Below, piece after piece: positions 34,125-43,273 of a DNA stretch of 64,000 bases (positions are counted from its first letter, which is position 1; every line of letters starts with the position of its first letter). Below the pieces are notes generated by a model. The model was not told the origin of the DNA and ran no database searches. It worked only from the letters and a program-made list of their open reading frames with translations. The position numbers were made by a program, and so were the translations under genes. The stretch is from Hyphomonadaceae bacterium (GTDB taxonomy: Bacteria; Pseudomonadota; Alphaproteobacteria; Caulobacterales; Aquidulcibacteraceae): assembly GCA_016791425.1 (NCBI GenBank), contig JAEUMQ010000009.1:121007-185006 (forward strand), written 5' to 3'.

Positions 34125-35203
34125 GGTCCGCGCTGCACGAAGAGGCAGCCGCCGACGACGAACGCGCGCGCGACTTTGTCGCCCCAGCGCGCGAGGAGCG
34201 CATCGCCGGCGCGCCGCGGACCCTCGCCATAGCGCCAGCAATAATCATCGATGACGCACCAGCCGCCCGGCGCCACGAGCGGCGACCAGAGATCGACGTC
34301 CTGCATTGCGGGACCGGAATCGTGATTGCCGTCGATGTGCAGCAATGCAACGGCGCCGGCCGGCGCGATCGCGTCGAACGACTTCAAGCGCACGTGTTCA
34401 AGATCGTGAGCGCCGGCATACCAGGCGCGCCCCTCGGCCGAGGCGGCGCGAAAGGCGGCGAACGCGCCCTGTGGGGCGATCGCAGCGAACGTCGCTTCGA
34501 AGGCGCGCGCGATCGTGTCGAAATCCGTGCGCGCCGTGTAGGCCTTTAGGGCGTCGGGAAGATCGCTCTGCGCGCCGATCTCCGCGCTCCAGGGATCGAA
34601 GACGATGACGCGGCGCGCTGCGCTCCCGAGCGCACGTCCCGCAAGCAGCACCGAAGCGGAGCGGCCGAACAACGTGCCGATCTCGACGATGTCCCCGCCC
34701 GGCGCACTCAAGAGGCAGGCCAGCATCGCCGCGAGCTTGTCGTCGTAGGACTCCCCGAAAAGGTCGAACGCCAGCCGGATGGCGCCGGCGAGAAAGGGGA
34801 GGTCCGGCGCGCGTCCCTCGATCGCGAGGATGATCGACCGCCAGGTCTCCGCACGCGCGAAAATATCGTCCCAGCGCGCATAGGCCGTTTCGATCGTCGA
34901 GGCGTTCACGATCCGCAGATCGAGCCCGTGCATCCGCACCGTGTCCGAGACGGCCGCGTGCACCATGTGCGCGCCGGCGAACATCTGCCCCACCGTGTGC
35001 TCCTGGATGAGAGCGCGCAACGCCGGCAGGAATCCGCTCTCGTGCACCAGCGGCAGCCGGCGCCACGGCGCCTTGCCCGCGATCGGATCGCACGGATCGC
35101 AGGAGGCCGCGACCACAGGCTCGCGCCGCGCGAGCGCAGCGTCGAGATAGGCGCGTCCTTCCGGCGTCGAGACCGGGAACACCAGGGTAGCGGCGCGCGT
35201 CAC
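34121..35203 (-). CDS. Class I SAM-dependent methyltransferase (Methyltransf_24-like)
   Basis: A 360-aa protein with a non-conserved N-terminal 150 residues, then a SAM-binding fold: motif I GGDIVEIGTLFGRSASVLLAG, post-I RRVIVFDPWSAE, ALLHIDGNHDS and DLWSPLVAPGGWCVIDDY, typical of Methyltransf_24/cephalosporin-hydroxylase-like methyltransferases found in glycan clusters. It may methylate a sugar. Its start overlaps the stop of the GT2-radical SAM gene (ATGA at 35200-35203) and it converges with the aminotransferase with interleaved stops. Confidence 0.85.
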   Translation of the reverse strand: MTRAATLVFPVSTPEGRAYLDAALARREPVVAASCDPCDPIAGKAPWRRLPLVHESGFLPALRALIQEHTVGQMFAGAHMVHAAVSDTVRMHGLDLRIVNASTIETAYARWDDIFARAETWRSIILAIEGRAPDLPFLAGAIRLAFDLFGESYDDKLAAMLACLLSAPGGDIVEIGTLFGRSASVLLAGRALGSAARRVIVFDPWSAEIGAQSDLPDALKAYTARTDFDTIARAFEATFAAIAPQGAFAAFRAASAEGRAWYAGAHDLEHVRLKSFDAIAPAGAVALLHIDGNHDSGPAMQDVDLWSPLVAPGGWCVIDDYCWRYGEGPRRAGDALLARWGDKVARAFVVGGCLFVQRGP

Positions 35204-37497
35204 AGGATGAGCCCGCGCACCAGCCGCGACCTGTCGAGCCCGAGATCGAGGAAGGCCTGATAGATCGCCGGCGTCCCTTGCGCGGCGGCGATGACGACCG
35301 GAATGGCTGCGTCGTCGCGCAGCGCGGCGGGCGCGCGCACCTCGCGGTCGAGATAGCGGCCCCCGATCTTGGTCGGCGTCGCGTCCACGAAGAACGGCGC
35401 CTCGACCGTGTCGAAGAAGCGCGCGCGCTCGAGCAGGAACTTCGCTTGCCAGCCCGCGCCCCAGATCGCCACGCGCTCATAGGCCTGCGCCTCGGCGAGG
35501 GCGTCCGCGAGGCCGCACCCCGCGAGGCTCTCCGCCAGATGGGCGCGCTCCTCGTCGGGGAGGCCGAACAGGCGCTGGCGCGCAAGATCGTCCACGAAGA
35601 CGAGCCGCGCGCCGGATTGTTCAAGCGCGCAATGCAGCGCCGCCATCGCCGCCAGCGCTTCGCGCGCGACGCCCTCCTTCTTGAAGTCGGCGCTGAGCTG
35701 AAAATTGCAGCCCATGAGCGCGTGCTCCTGCGCCAGCGCGGCGAAGGAGAGCGCCTCATCGATCCGCGCATTGTCGTCCGTGAAGATGTACTTCACGGTG
35801 ACGTTCTCGGCCCGGACGGCCGCCATGCGCTGAAGATTGCCGAGCACGCGCTTCAGCCGGTCCTTGCCTCGCACGGTCTTGAAGACGCGGGCGGAGCCTG
35901 CATCGACGCTCGTCACCACGCTCGCGCGGTCGCGCGACAGCAGATCCTCGACCGTGCTGTTGCGGGCGACCGCGTTGGTGAGAATGCGCTGCTTCACGTG
36001 CGGGCGCCGCTCCGCGAGCGCCTGCGCGAGCGGCGCGAAGGCGGCGTCCAGCGTCGGCTCGCCGCCGCCCCAAACGATGCCGTCGCACTGATCGAGGGCG
36101 CCTTCCTCGCAGAGCTCTTCGACCAGCGCGCGCACGTCGTACTGCGCGCGCGCGCCGCCGTGATATTCTTCGCTGCAATAGGCGCATTTGAGATTGCAGA
36201 CCGAATGATGCTCCAGCGAGAGGTATCGGATGTCGAGCTTCTCGAGCGGCGACCACGCCTTGAGCTCCAGGAACGGGCACCCTTCGCAGCCGGAAGATTC
36301 GCCGCGGTTGATCTTTGCGTGGAGGGAGCGCTTGGCGCCGAGTATGGACTGCGCCGAGAACGCCGAGCCGGCGTCCAGGAGAACCATGTCGCCGCGCATC
36401 TCTCCGTCCACGAAGAAGCGCTTGCAGCAGGTCCGCACCTGATCGCCGCGCAGAAACGCCGAATGGTGCAGGTCCGCGCAACTGTAGGAGAGGCCCTCGA
36501 GCGCATCGACATAGGCGAAGAGGTCACGCACGTGCCGCTCGTCGAGCGCGCCAGCGATGAAGCGCTCGGCGAGCTTGAAGTATTTGGTCGTGCGGACGGG
36601 CAGGGGCGCTGCGTCGAGATCGACGCCGTGCGAAATCAGGGCGGCGCGTAGGCGACGGAGAATATCCCCCGCCCGCGCGGGCGCCAGATCCAGGCGCCGG
36701 AGCGCGCGCACCCGCGTCGCTACGAGCGCGACCCAGCCTTGGGCGTGCGCGTCCGCGAACGCGCGCCGCTCGCCGCCGAGCTTGGCGAAATATTTATCGA
36801 GCGTTTCGCCCATCGCCGCGAAGGCGCGGACAAAGCCGTCGATGTGCCGCTCCGAAGCGGAGAGCACGATCGAGCCCGCGCGCGCGGTCTTGATATAGAG
36901 CGGCGCGCCCGCCATCGCGATGCGCCGCGCGGCGCAATACGCCTCGAAAATGAAATCGACGTCTTCGTGCAGGCCGTCCTGGAACGCCATGCCGTGGGCG
37001 CGCAGCAAGGCGGTGCGCATGGCGGTGAAGATGACCGAGCCGTCCGTCTGGAGCGCGAGAGCCTCGCGGATGAGCTCAGCTTTGGGCTTCGCGAGGCTGG
37101 CGAAATCCTTTCGCCCGCCCGTCCCGTCCTGGAAGCGCCAATCGTAGGCGACGAGATCGGCAAGCGGCGCGGCGTCGATCGCCGCCGCGATCTCCGCGAG
37201 CGCCCCTTCTGCGAGGGCATCGTCTCCATCGAGGAAGACGACCCACTCGCCGCGCGCATGCGCGAGGCCCACATTGCGCGCCGCGCCTGGCCCCCCGTTC
37301 GCAGGCGTGCGGTGCACTTGCACACGGGCGTCGCGCGCTCCGAGCGCCTGTGCGATCCGCCACGTATCGTCCGTGGAACAATCATCGACGACGAGCACCT
37401 CGAACGCGGCGTCCGTCGCCTGCGCCAGGGCGCTTTCCACCGCGTGCTCAAGCAGGGCGCCCAGATTGTAGGCCGGAACGATGATCGAGAATCGCAT
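35200..37497 (-). CDS. Three-domain fusion: GT2 glycosyltransferase - radical SAM - Rossmann-like C-terminus
   Basis: A 765-aa protein. Residues 1-250 are a GT-A family 2 domain (FSIIVPAYNLGALLEHAVESALAQ, VVDDCSTDDT, EWVVFLDGDDAL with the metal Asp motif). Residues about 345-410 contain extra cysteines (CADLHH, RTCCKRF, GCEGCPF). Residues 425-630 are a radical SAM core with C434-x3-C438-x2-C441 (CNLKCAYC) and WGGGEPTLD. Residues 660-765 resemble a PglD/NAD-type sugar-binding Rossmann unit (YERVAIWGAGWQAKFLLERA). Glycan assembly combined with radical chemistry is likely; the reaction is unknown. ATG 37497 begins the standard GT2 N-terminus. Confidence 0.88.
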   Translation of the reverse strand: MRFSIIVPAYNLGALLEHAVESALAQATDAAFEVLVVDDCSTDDTWRIAQALGARDARVQVHRTPANGGPGAARNVGLAHARGEWVVFLDGDDALAEGALAEIAAAIDAAPLADLVAYDWRFQDGTGGRKDFASLAKPKAELIREALALQTDGSVIFTAMRTALLRAHGMAFQDGLHEDVDFIFEAYCAARRIAMAGAPLYIKTARAGSIVLSASERHIDGFVRAFAAMGETLDKYFAKLGGERRAFADAHAQGWVALVATRVRALRRLDLAPARAGDILRRLRAALISHGVDLDAAPLPVRTTKYFKLAERFIAGALDERHVRDLFAYVDALEGLSYSCADLHHSAFLRGDQVRTCCKRFFVDGEMRGDMVLLDAGSAFSAQSILGAKRSLHAKINRGESSGCEGCPFLELKAWSPLEKLDIRYLSLEHHSVCNLKCAYCSEEYHGGARAQYDVRALVEELCEEGALDQCDGIVWGGGEPTLDAAFAPLAQALAERRPHVKQRILTNAVARNSTVEDLLSRDRASVVTSVDAGSARVFKTVRGKDRLKRVLGNLQRMAAVRAENVTVKYIFTDDNARIDEALSFAALAQEHALMGCNFQLSADFKKEGVAREALAAMAALHCALEQSGARLVFVDDLARQRLFGLPDEERAHLAESLAGCGLADALAEAQAYERVAIWGAGWQAKFLLERARFFDTVEAPFFVDATPTKIGGRYLDREVRAPAALRDDAAIPVVIAAAQGTPAIYQAFLDLGLDRSRLVRGLIL

Positions 37498-37605
37498 GCG
37501 GCGGCGATGAGACCCCGTTCGCCCAAAAGGGTGCGTTAATGGAAGCCGCCCCCAGCCTTGCCAGGCGCCTGAAGTTCGGGGAGGCTATCCCCTGGGGGAA
37601 GCGGC

Positions 37606-39240
37606 ATGAAGACGGCGGCGGCGATCGCGGAAATCCTGAAGCGCGAGGGTGTCGATGTGCTCTTCGGCTACCCGCGCAATCAGCTTCTGGAGGCGGCCGC
37701 GGCCGCCGACATTCGCACGATCATCGTCCGCCAGGAGCGCATCGGCATGCACATGGCCGACGCCGTCTCCCGCCTCACCCGCGGCAAGACGATCGGCGCC
37801 TTTTGCATGCAGCATGGTCCGGGTGCGGAGAATGCCTATGGCGGCGTCGCCCAGGCCTACGGCGAATCCGTGCCGGTGCTGGTGATCCCGGCCGGCTATG
37901 CGCGCCGGCTCGCGCATGTGCCGTTCAACTTCAACTCGACGCGCTCCATGGCGAGCGTCGCCAAGCACGCCGAGCCGCTGACGTCGGGCGCCGAGACCGA
38001 AAACGTCCTGCGCCGCGCCTTCACGCAATTGCGCAACGGCCGCCTGCAGCCGGTCGTGGTGGAAGTGCCCTACGATGTGTGGGCCGAGGACGCGCCCGAG
38101 CCGCTGACCTACGCGCCGGTCCTCGCCGCTCGCTCCGCCCCTGACCCGGACGCCGTGGCCGAAGCAGCCAAGGATCTGGTGCGCGCCAAGCGCCCGGTCA
38201 TCTATGCGGGGCAGGGCGTGCACTGGGCGAACGCCTATCAGGAGCTCCGCGAGCTCGCCGAGCTGCTCGCCATCCCGGTGTGCACGAGCCTGCCCGGCAA
38301 GAGCTGCTTCGACGAGACGCACCCGCTCGCCCTGGGCTCGGGCGGCGCGGCCTATCCAGGCCCCGTGCGGAAGTTCCTCGACGCGGCCGACCTTATCTTC
38401 GGCCTCGGCTGCAGCTTCTCCGAGACGCCGTTCGGCGTGGCGATGCCGGAAGGCAAGCGCGTCATTCACGCGACCAATGACGCGGTCGATCTCAACAAGC
38501 GCGTGATCGCCGCGCACGCTCTCATCGGCGACGCCCAGCTAACGCTCCGTACGCTGATCAAGGCCGTGAAGCCGCTGCTGCGCGGCAAGACGCGGGCGAT
38601 CGAGCCCGTCGCGGCCGAAATCAAGGCCGCGGAGAAGGCCTGGATGAAGCTCTGGCTGCCGAAGCTCACCTCGAAGGAGACCCCGCTGACGCCGTATCGC
38701 GTGCTCTGGGACCTGCAGAAGACGGTGGATGTCGCGAACACGATCATCACCCACGACGCCGGCAGCCCGCGCGACCAGCTCACGCCGTTCTGGAAGACCA
38801 AGGCGCCGCTCACCTATATCGGCTGGGGCAAGACCACGCAGCTCGGATACGGCCTGGGCCTCGCCATGGGCGCCAAGCTCGTCCACCCCGACAAGCTCTG
38901 CATCAATGTGTGGGGCGACGCCGCGATCGGCTTCACCGGCATGGATTTCGAGACCGCCGTGCGCGAGCGCCTGCCGATCCTGTCGATCCTTTTGAACAAT
39001 TCCTCGATGGCGATCGAGCTCAATGTCATGCCGGTGGCGACCAAGAAGTACCGCGCCACCGATATCTCCGGCGATTACGCCGCCTTCGCCCGCGCGCTCG
39101 GCGGCTATGGCGAGCGGGTGACCGCGCCCGAAGAGATCGTCCCGGCGATCAAGCGCGGCATCGCGCAGACGCAAGCGGGCAAGCCCGCGCTGCTCGAATT
39201 CATCACCTCGCAGGAGACGGAATTCTCCCGGCCGGTTTAG
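37606..39240 (+). CDS. Thiamine diphosphate-dependent enzyme, acetolactate synthase-like
   Basis: A 544-aa ThDP enzyme with the three-domain layout of the POX/ALS family. Glu44 in VRQERIGMHMADA is the cofactor-activating Glu; the middle FAD/NAD-like domain is residues about 190-330; the ThDP motif WGDAAIGFTGMDFETAVRERLPILSILLNN is at about 440-470. Sequence detail does not separate acetolactate synthase from benzoylformate or oxalyl-CoA decarboxylase types; absence of an ilvN-like partner argues against branched-chain biosynthesis. GGGGGAAG before ATG 37606 is the ribosome-binding site. Converges with the FAD oxidase with interleaved stops (TTAG). Confidence 0.88.
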   Translation: MKTAAAIAEILKREGVDVLFGYPRNQLLEAAAAADIRTIIVRQERIGMHMADAVSRLTRGKTIGAFCMQHGPGAENAYGGVAQAYGESVPVLVIPAGYARRLAHVPFNFNSTRSMASVAKHAEPLTSGAETENVLRRAFTQLRNGRLQPVVVEVPYDVWAEDAPEPLTYAPVLAARSAPDPDAVAEAAKDLVRAKRPVIYAGQGVHWANAYQELRELAELLAIPVCTSLPGKSCFDETHPLALGSGGAAYPGPVRKFLDAADLIFGLGCSFSETPFGVAMPEGKRVIHATNDAVDLNKRVIAAHALIGDAQLTLRTLIKAVKPLLRGKTRAIEPVAAEIKAAEKAWMKLWLPKLTSKETPLTPYRVLWDLQKTVDVANTIITHDAGSPRDQLTPFWKTKAPLTYIGWGKTTQLGYGLGLAMGAKLVHPDKLCINVWGDAAIGFTGMDFETAVRERLPILSILLNNSSMAIELNVMPVATKKYRATDISGDYAAFARALGGYGERVTAPEEIVPAIKRGIAQTQAGKPALLEFITSQETEFSRPV

Positions 39241-40619
39241 ATGACCTTGCCCGGGTTGAGGATGTTCTTGGGGTCAAGCGCAGCCTTGATCCGCCGCATC
39301 ACGTCGAGCTCCGCCTCGCTGCGCGAATATTTGAGATAGGGGCGCTTGGCGATCCCGATGCCGTGTTCGGCGGAAATCGAGCCCTTCCAGCGCCCGACCA
39401 CCTCGTAGAGCGCTTCATCGACCTCGTGCGCGGTCCCGACATGCTCGTCGAGCCGCACGGAGATGTGCAGATTTGAATCCGCCAGATGCCCGAAATAGAG
39501 CGTGGTCGCCTTCGGCCAGCGCGCCTGGAGCGTGGCGCGGCAATCCTTCATGAAGCCGTCCATGTCGCCGATCGGCGCGCTGACGTCGAAGCCGAGCTGC
39601 GGCCAGTGCACTTTCGGGAACTCGCCGGGGCAATCGCGCACCGCCCAGAGCTTCTGCACGTCGCTCTTCGATTGGGCGATCACCGCGTCGCTGACGACGC
39701 CGGCTTCCACCGCCGCGCCGATCACCGCCTCGAACCGCTCCTGATCGGCCGCCTGGTCCGTGCCCAGGATCTCCGTGAGCACATAGAGCCCATGCTCCTC
39801 CGGAATTGGCGGGACCCGCCCGAGCGCGCTGGTGCCCACCCGGTAGAATTCCGGCCACATGAGCTCGAACGCTGAAAGCGATTCCCCGACTCCCGCCTTG
39901 AGCCGCGCCAGGAGCGCGAGCGCATCGTCGGTTCCGCGCATCGCGCAGAGCGCCGTGCACTGGCTGGACGGCTTTGGATAGACCCTGAGCACGAGCCGCG
40001 TGATGACGCCGAGCGTGCCTTCGCTTCCGAGGAAAAGCTGCTTCAGGTCGTAGCCGGCATTGTTCTTGATCATCTTGTTGAGGTTGCTGACGATCGTGCC
40101 GTCGGCGAGCACGGCTTCCACGCCGAGCACCAGGTCGCGCATCATGCCGTAGCGCAGCACGCGGTTACCGCCGGCGTTCGTGCTCGCATTGCCGCCGATC
40201 TGCGCCGTGCCGCGCCCGCCGAGATCGAGCGGGAAGAGGAAGCCGGCGGCGTCGGCCGCTTCCTGCACTGCCTGCAGCGTCACGCCCGCCTGCACGGTCA
40301 TCGTCGACGCCGCCGGATCGATCTCCTCGATCGTCCGCATCCGCTCGAGCGAAAGCACCACGCACCGCCCCGCCGGATTGCCCCCGCCCACGAGCCCGGT
40401 CATGCCGCCCTGGGGCACGACCGGCACGCCGCGCGCGTTGCACCAGCTGAGCACGGCGGCCGCCTCCTGGGCGTTGGTCGGAAATGCGGCCGCGAGGATC
40501 TCCGCCCCTTCGACCGGCGGCGCTCCGAAATCGCGCATGTGCCGCTCGGCGAAGACATCATCCCCGAGCTTCACCACGTGCGCGCCGGCCGCCCGCTTCA
40601 GGTCTTCCAGATCGATCAT
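39237..40619 (-). CDS. FAD-binding oxidoreductase, GlcD/D-2-hydroxyacid dehydrogenase type
   Basis: About 460 aa from ATG 40619 (GGAGG just upstream; a TTG 12 bp earlier lies on that site). The N-terminal PCMH FAD domain shows VPVVPQGGMTGLVGGGNPAGRCVVLSLERM and LGGRGTAQIGGNASTNAGGNRVLRYGMMRDLVLGVEAVL; the C-terminal cap shows HLADSNLHISV and SAEHGIGIAKRPYL with the conserved His. Family members oxidise D-lactate, glycolate or D-2-hydroxyglutarate to the 2-oxo acid. Pairing with a ThDP decarboxylase-type enzyme would fit a 2-hydroxyacid to 2-oxoacid to aldehyde route (inference). Confidence 0.92.
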   Translation of the reverse strand: MIDLEDLKRAAGAHVVKLGDDVFAERHMRDFGAPPVEGAEILAAAFPTNAQEAAAVLSWCNARGVPVVPQGGMTGLVGGGNPAGRCVVLSLERMRTIEEIDPAASTMTVQAGVTLQAVQEAADAAGFLFPLDLGGRGTAQIGGNASTNAGGNRVLRYGMMRDLVLGVEAVLADGTIVSNLNKMIKNNAGYDLKQLFLGSEGTLGVITRLVLRVYPKPSSQCTALCAMRGTDDALALLARLKAGVGESLSAFELMWPEFYRVGTSALGRVPPIPEEHGLYVLTEILGTDQAADQERFEAVIGAAVEAGVVSDAVIAQSKSDVQKLWAVRDCPGEFPKVHWPQLGFDVSAPIGDMDGFMKDCRATLQARWPKATTLYFGHLADSNLHISVRLDEHVGTAHEVDEALYEVVGRWKGSISAEHGIGIAKRPYLKYSRSEAELDVMRRIKAALDPKNILNPGKVI

Positions 40620-40719
40620 CGAGGCCTCCAAGACCGTTTCGCCCTGACGGGATCGGGTCCAGCGCGCCCCTATAGCAGGAAGCGGGGCTGTAATCAGGGG
40701 GATGACCTGGACCGTCTGG

Positions 40720-41091
40720 CTAGATGAATTCCAGCCCGGCCGCGCCTTCGATCTGCCAGACCACGCGCGCGCGTCGGCGCAGCTTGAGGGTCGGCTCCGC
40801 GACCACGACCTCGCGCGGCAGGGGGATGTGGATGTGGAATTCGATCCGCGCGCCGGTGGCGCTGAGGTTGCGGATCGCGACGCTGAGCCGTTCTCCGCCG
40901 CCGAGCACGATGACGCCGTGGCGGTAGACCGCTTGCCGCGGCGCCCGGGCGCTCTCCGGTCTGATCGGCCCCGAATCGACCTGCTGCTGCTCGGTGAACC
41001 AACTGGGCGTCGGGGGCGAGGCCGCCTCGGTCACGCGGCGAATGCGGTCCGCCAGGACGTTCTTGGGCGCAGGGGCGGACTTCTTGAACAT
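40720..41091 (-). CDS. PilZ-domain protein (possible c-di-GMP receptor)
   Basis: A 123-aa soluble protein with a disordered N-terminal 45 residues and a PilZ beta barrel at residues 50-123. The second motif NLSATG (75-80) fits [D/N]xSxxG exactly. The first motif reads R52-QAVY-R57, that is RxxxxR, one residue longer than the canonical RxxxR, so c-di-GMP binding is uncertain. Divergent from the helicase gene (about 150 bp between starts). No neighbouring motility or polysaccharide gene to suggest a target. Confidence 0.82.
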   Translation of the reverse strand: MFKKSAPAPKNVLADRIRRVTEAASPPTPSWFTEQQQVDSGPIRPESARAPRQAVYRHGVIVLGGGERLSVAIRNLSATGARIEFHIHIPLPREVVVAEPTLKLRRRARVVWQIEGAAGLEFI

Positions 41092-41242
41092 GGCGACACG
41101 AAACGGGCCTGGGCGGCCTCACGATTTGCGGGGCCGAATTATGCGCCCGATGTCGTAAACGAAGTCTTTGCGAATCCGTGCGCGGTTCCGCACGCTCTTC
41201 GGGCCGGTTGCCGGATGGCGCGAACACTGGTCCCATCCGCGC

Positions 41243-43270
41243 ATGAGCAGGAACCTCGCGCAGGACGATGCGGTCTTCGCCGAGCTGAACGCGGCGCAGG
41301 CGCGCGCGGTGGCGCATGCCGCCGGTCCGCTATTGGTGATCGCGGGGGCCGGCACGGGCAAGACCAAGACGCTCTGCGCGCGCGTGGCGCGCCTCGTGCG
41401 CGACGGCGCCGATCCTGCGCGCATCCTGCTGCTCACGTTCTCGCGCCGCGCCGCCACCGACATGAGCCGCCGCGTCGGCGCGACGCTTGCAGCGAGCGGC
41501 GCAGGCGAGATCCAGCTGCCTTGGGCCGGCACCTTCCACGCGATCGGCGCGCGGCTGTTGCGCGAGTTGGCGCCGGTGATCGGTCTTTCCGCGGATTACA
41601 CCATCCATGACCGCTCCGATTCCGCCGATCTCATGGGCATGGTGCGCCAGGAGCTTGGCCTTGCGCAGACGGCCAACCGTTTCCCGATGAAGGGAACGTG
41701 CCTCAACGTCTATTCCCGCGCCGTCAACGCCGAAGAGACCTTGGCCGACGCGCTCGAGAGCTTTCCCTGGTGCCGGCAATGGGAGGCGGAGCTGAAGGCG
41801 CTCTTCGCCGCCTATGTCGACGCCAAGCAGAAGCAGAGCGTGCTCGATTATGACGATCTGCTGCTCTACTGGGCCGATGCGATGGAAGAGGCGGCGATCG
41901 CCGAGGAAGTCGGCGCGCGCTTTGACCACGTGCTGGTGGACGAATATCAGGACACCAACCGTCTGCAGGCGCGCGTGCTCGCCCGCATCATGCCCGACGG
42001 CCGCTCCCTCACCGTGGTCGGCGACGATGCGCAGGCGATCTATTCCTTCCGCGCCGCGACGGTGCGCAACATCCTCGACTTCCCCGAGCAATTCAGTCCG
42101 CCCGCCGCGATCGTGAAGCTGGAGGAGAATTACCGCTCCACAGCCGCGATCCTCGCCGCCGCCAACGGCGTGATGGAAGCCGCGCAGGAAGGCTTCGCCA
42201 AGACGCTGCGCACGGCGCGCCTCGCCGGCGCCAGACCCCGCCTCGTCGATGTCCGCGATGAGGCCGAGCAGGCGCGCTATGTCGCCGATTGCATCCTCGA
42301 TGCGCGCGAGCGCGGCATGGCGCTGAAGAGCCAGGCCGTGCTCTTCCGCGCCGCCGACCATTCCGCGCAGGTCGAGCTCGAGCTGCAGCGCCGCGACATT
42401 CCCTTCTTGAAGTTCGGCGGCTTGAAATTCCTCGAAGCCGCGCATGTGAAGGATCTGATGGCGATCCTCCGCTGGGGCGCGAACCGCGCCGATCGCCTCG
42501 CCGGTTTCCGCACGCTGCAGCTTGTCCCCGGCATCGGCCCCGGCCGGGCCGCGCGCATCCTCGATACCGCCCCGACGCTGGTCGGCGACGCGCTCGACGC
42601 CGCGCCCGCGCCTGCCGGCAGCGAGGAGGTGTGGGACGGCCTGCGCGATCTCATGCGCGGGCTTGCCGCGCGCGAGGCGTGGCCCACCGACATCGAGCGC
42701 GCCGTACGCTGGTACGAACCGGTGATGGATTTGCATTACGATGATGCGCGGGTGCGCGCCTCCGACATCCGTCAGCTGCAATCGATCGCGGCCGGCTATC
42801 CCGCGCGCGACGTCTTCTTGACCGACCTCACGCTCGATCCTCCGAACGCCACCAGCGACGAGGCCGGCAAGCCCTCGAAGGACGACGATTACTGCATCCT
42901 TTCCACGATCCATTCCGCGAAGGGCCAGGAATGGCGCAATGTCTTTGTACTGAGCGCCGTGGACGGCTGCATTCCCTCCGACCTCGGCGCCGGCTCGAGC
43001 GCGGAGCTGGAAGAGGAGAGGCGGCTCCTCTATGTCGCCATGACGCGCGCCCGCGACGAGCTGCACGTGATCCTGCCGCAACGCTTCTACGTGCATCAGC
43101 AGGGCAAGTCCGGCGACCGCAACGTCTTCGCAGCGCGCACGCGCTTCATCGGCGACGCCTTGCTGGATCGCTTCGAGCGGATGACGCCGGGACCCGCGCC
43201 GGGCCGCGCCGGCGTGGCGGCGATCCGGCCCATCGATCTCGCGGATCGCGCCCGTCAGCGCTGGCGCTGA
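41243..43270 (+). CDS. UvrD/Rep-family superfamily 1 ATP-dependent DNA helicase
   Basis: About 675 aa from ATG 41243 (MSRNLAQDDAVFAELNAAQARAV); a TTG at 41168 adds an unlike leader. SF1A motifs in order: Q motif LNAAQARAV, motif I AGAGTGKTKTL, Ia TFSRRAATDM, motif II VLVDEYQDTN, III VVGDDAQAIYSFR, IV LEENYRS, V STIHSAKGQEWRNVFV, VI YVAMTRARDELHV. It unwinds DNA 3' to 5' in repair or replication. No DUF-type C-terminal Tudor extension is obvious. Its stop lies 3 bp from the stop of the convergent sulfatase-like gene. Confidence 0.94.
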   Translation: MSRNLAQDDAVFAELNAAQARAVAHAAGPLLVIAGAGTGKTKTLCARVARLVRDGADPARILLLTFSRRAATDMSRRVGATLAASGAGEIQLPWAGTFHAIGARLLRELAPVIGLSADYTIHDRSDSADLMGMVRQELGLAQTANRFPMKGTCLNVYSRAVNAEETLADALESFPWCRQWEAELKALFAAYVDAKQKQSVLDYDDLLLYWADAMEEAAIAEEVGARFDHVLVDEYQDTNRLQARVLARIMPDGRSLTVVGDDAQAIYSFRAATVRNILDFPEQFSPPAAIVKLEENYRSTAAILAAANGVMEAAQEGFAKTLRTARLAGARPRLVDVRDEAEQARYVADCILDARERGMALKSQAVLFRAADHSAQVELELQRRDIPFLKFGGLKFLEAAHVKDLMAILRWGANRADRLAGFRTLQLVPGIGPGRAARILDTAPTLVGDALDAAPAPAGSEEVWDGLRDLMRGLAAREAWPTDIERAVRWYEPVMDLHYDDARVRASDIRQLQSIAAGYPARDVFLTDLTLDPPNATSDEAGKPSKDDDYCILSTIHSAKGQEWRNVFVLSAVDGCIPSDLGAGSSAELEEERRLLYVAMTRARDELHVILPQRFYVHQQGKSGDRNVFAARTRFIGDALLDRFERMTPGPAPGRAGVAAIRPIDLADRARQRWR

Positions 43271-43273
43271 TCC

